From: Puniceicoccaceae bacterium 5H
GTDB lineage: Bacteria > Verrucomicrobiota > Verrucomicrobiia > Opitutales > Oceanipulchritudinaceae
NCBI GenBank assembly: GCA_009772895.1
Contig: WOUP01000001.1
Span: forward strand, 248,001 to 312,000
DNA length: 64,000 nt
Direction of reading: 5' to 3'
This document shows positions 63,068 through 64,000 of the stretch, piece after piece. Each line of letters begins with the position of its first letter. Position 1 is the stretch's first letter. The notes below the pieces were generated by a model. It saw nothing but the letters and a program-made list of their open reading frames with translations. It was not told the origin of the DNA and made no database searches. The translations under genes and the position numbers were made by a program.

Positions 63068-64000
63068 TGCCTTGTGTCGTAGCAGAGGGTTGGGCGGCGG
63101 CAGCGACGCGCACCGCTTGCATAAATTCTCGTTCGCTCGCTTCGTGCGTCCATTCAGCCGCGATCGTGCGGGAGTGCTGCCCCATGCGCACAACATCGCT
63201 CGCCGTCCAGTTGGCGGCGATACCCAGCGCCTCGGCCCAAGCTTTAGGGGTGTTGGGCTCCACGCGCAGGCCGTTGCGGCCGAGCTGGAGGATGTCGTGT
63301 GCCGCGCCGACCTTACCGGAAAGCAGCAGCGGCAAGCCGCAAGCTGCGGCCTCGTTCACGACGACGCCCCACGGCTCTTCCCGCGACGGCAACACAAAGA
63401 AGTCGCTTGCGGCGTAGAGAGCCGGAAGTTCGTCGTTGGGCAGAAAGCCGGGCATCTTGACCGGCAAATCGTGCTCGCGGACGATTGCTTCGAGTTGCTC
63501 CTTTTCCGGCCCGTCGCCGACGAGCAGGAGTTGCGGGCGCTCGGCGGGCGGCAGTTTCGCCAATCCCTCCAGCAGGATGTCCACGCCTTTGACGCGCAAG
63601 AAGCGGCCGACAAATACCCCCAGCGCACGCTGCGGATCCAAACCCAGTTGCTGGCGGGTTGCTTCGACGCGGAAACGGGCCTCCTGGCTCTTTTCCTGAA
63701 AGAAGCCAACCTCCGGCACATTGCCAACGATAAAAATCTTGTCGCTGGGGATGCCCACCTGCTCCCAATAGCGCTTGGCGAGCGTGCCGGTGGCCAGTGC
63801 CGCAGCGGCGTCTCGCACCGCAGGAAAAATCAGCGACTCCTTCACCTTCTGCTTCCAGGCCGAGCGTGTCTTGAGCACATGGCTCTCGCCTTGCAGCACG
63901 AAGGGAATGCGGTGCTTGCGGCAGTGCTGGATGGCCCACCACATCGTGGGATGGTGGTAGCCGGAGATCACGACGACATCCCACTGCTTGGGATCGAGCC
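63060..64000 (-). CDS. glycosyltransferase family 4 (5' end outside window)
   Basis: At least 313 residues of a GT4; the frame stays open to the window edge (LDPKQWDVVVISGYHH), so the ORF-track GTG start is not real. The donor-binding half shows VGRFLRVKGVDILLEGL and REEPWGVVVNEAAACGLPLL with the E-x7-E pair. It is the most upstream gene of the polysaccharide operon seen here. Confidence 0.9.
   Translation of the reverse strand, partial: LDPKQWDVVVISGYHHPTMWWAIQHCRKHRIPFVLQGESHVLKTRSAWKQKVKESLIFPAVRDAAAALATGTLAKRYWEQVGIPSDKIFIVGNVPEVGFFQEKSQEARFRVEATRQQLGLDPQRALGVFVGRFLRVKGVDILLEGLAKLPPAERPQLLLVGDGPEKEQLEAIVREHDLPVKMPGFLPNDELPALYAASDFFVLPSREEPWGVVVNEAAACGLPLLLSGKVGAAHDILQLGRNGLRVEPNTPKAWAEALGIAANWTASDVVRMGQHSRTIAAEWTHEASEREFMQAVRVAAAAQPSATTQGNG

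Overview
The window is about 60% G+C and almost fully coding. It carries a Gram-negative set of genes: LPS-type heptosyltransferase, MsbA-like exporter, lipoproteins, outer polysaccharide synthesis and a complete alternative complex III (ACIII) plus caa3 oxidase operon. Together with a heterodimeric B12-dependent methylmalonyl-CoA mutase, this fits a heterotrophic aerobic bacterium, possibly of the PVC group (Verrucomicrobiota, Opitutae-like). That placement is an inference from gene content and has not been tested. I see no IS elements, prophage, CRISPR array or rRNA, and no gene-free stretch longer than 300 bases. The largest gaps are about 278 bp (15726-16003), 254 bp (13474-13727) and 251 bp (45868-46118).

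Layout. 1-3.4 kb: mutA (5' end outside the window) and mutB, closed by a terminator. 3.5-7.6 kb: a GT4 glycosyltransferase facing a GT9 heptosyltransferase and an MsbA-like ABC exporter (LPS core or lipid export). 7.7-13.5 kb: a three-gene minus-strand operon of pyruvate oxidase-like TPP enzyme, enolase-superfamily enzyme and a very large FAD/Fe-S dehydrogenase; it looks like sugar-acid or 2-hydroxyacid oxidation into the quinone pool. 13.7-15.7 kb: a divergent DUF4396 membrane protein and Cys-rich copper-storage-like protein, then a DUF2892-SRPBCC protein. 16.0 kb: tRNA-Val(UAC).

16.1-28.0 kb: one long minus-strand respiratory operon, csbD-like, actA-B-C-D-E-F, a small membrane protein, SCO, then caa3 oxidase subunits II, I, III and IV. 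Electrons would pass from quinol through ACIII (pentaheme ActA, ActE) to the cytochrome c domain fused to subunit II and on to an A2-type (YSHPAVY) oxygen-reducing subunit I. 28.1-34.9 kb: membrane and stress genes (AI-2E-type permease, CPA1 antiporter, two small lipoproteins, PPC-domain protein, MscS channel, two SDRs).

35.0-44.8 kb: a tightly packed nine-gene minus-strand cassette of methyltransferase, three CgeB-like glycosyltransferases, a GT4, a 93-aa conserved-looking protein, a zinc dehydrogenase, a glycosidase-epimerase fusion and a second epimerase. It looks like a dedicated system for a methylated, deoxy- or epimerised sugar glycan, and it is the best candidate here for an uncharacterised system. 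45.0-49.5 kb: stress and envelope genes (SDR, secreted Asn/Gln/Ser-rich protein with a duplicated domain, two small single-helix proteins flanking a YciE/YciF ferritin-like protein, a class I amidotransferase).

49.5-64.0 kb: a polysaccharide operon on the minus strand running out of the window: GT4, O-antigen ligase or polymerase, GT4, GT2, large membrane protein, GT2-GtrA, dehydrogenase-Gfo/Idh fusion, heparinase II/III-like protein, WbuB-like GT4, wecB and a nucleotidyltransferase. Most genes overlap their neighbours by 1-14 bases, so translational coupling is probably the rule.
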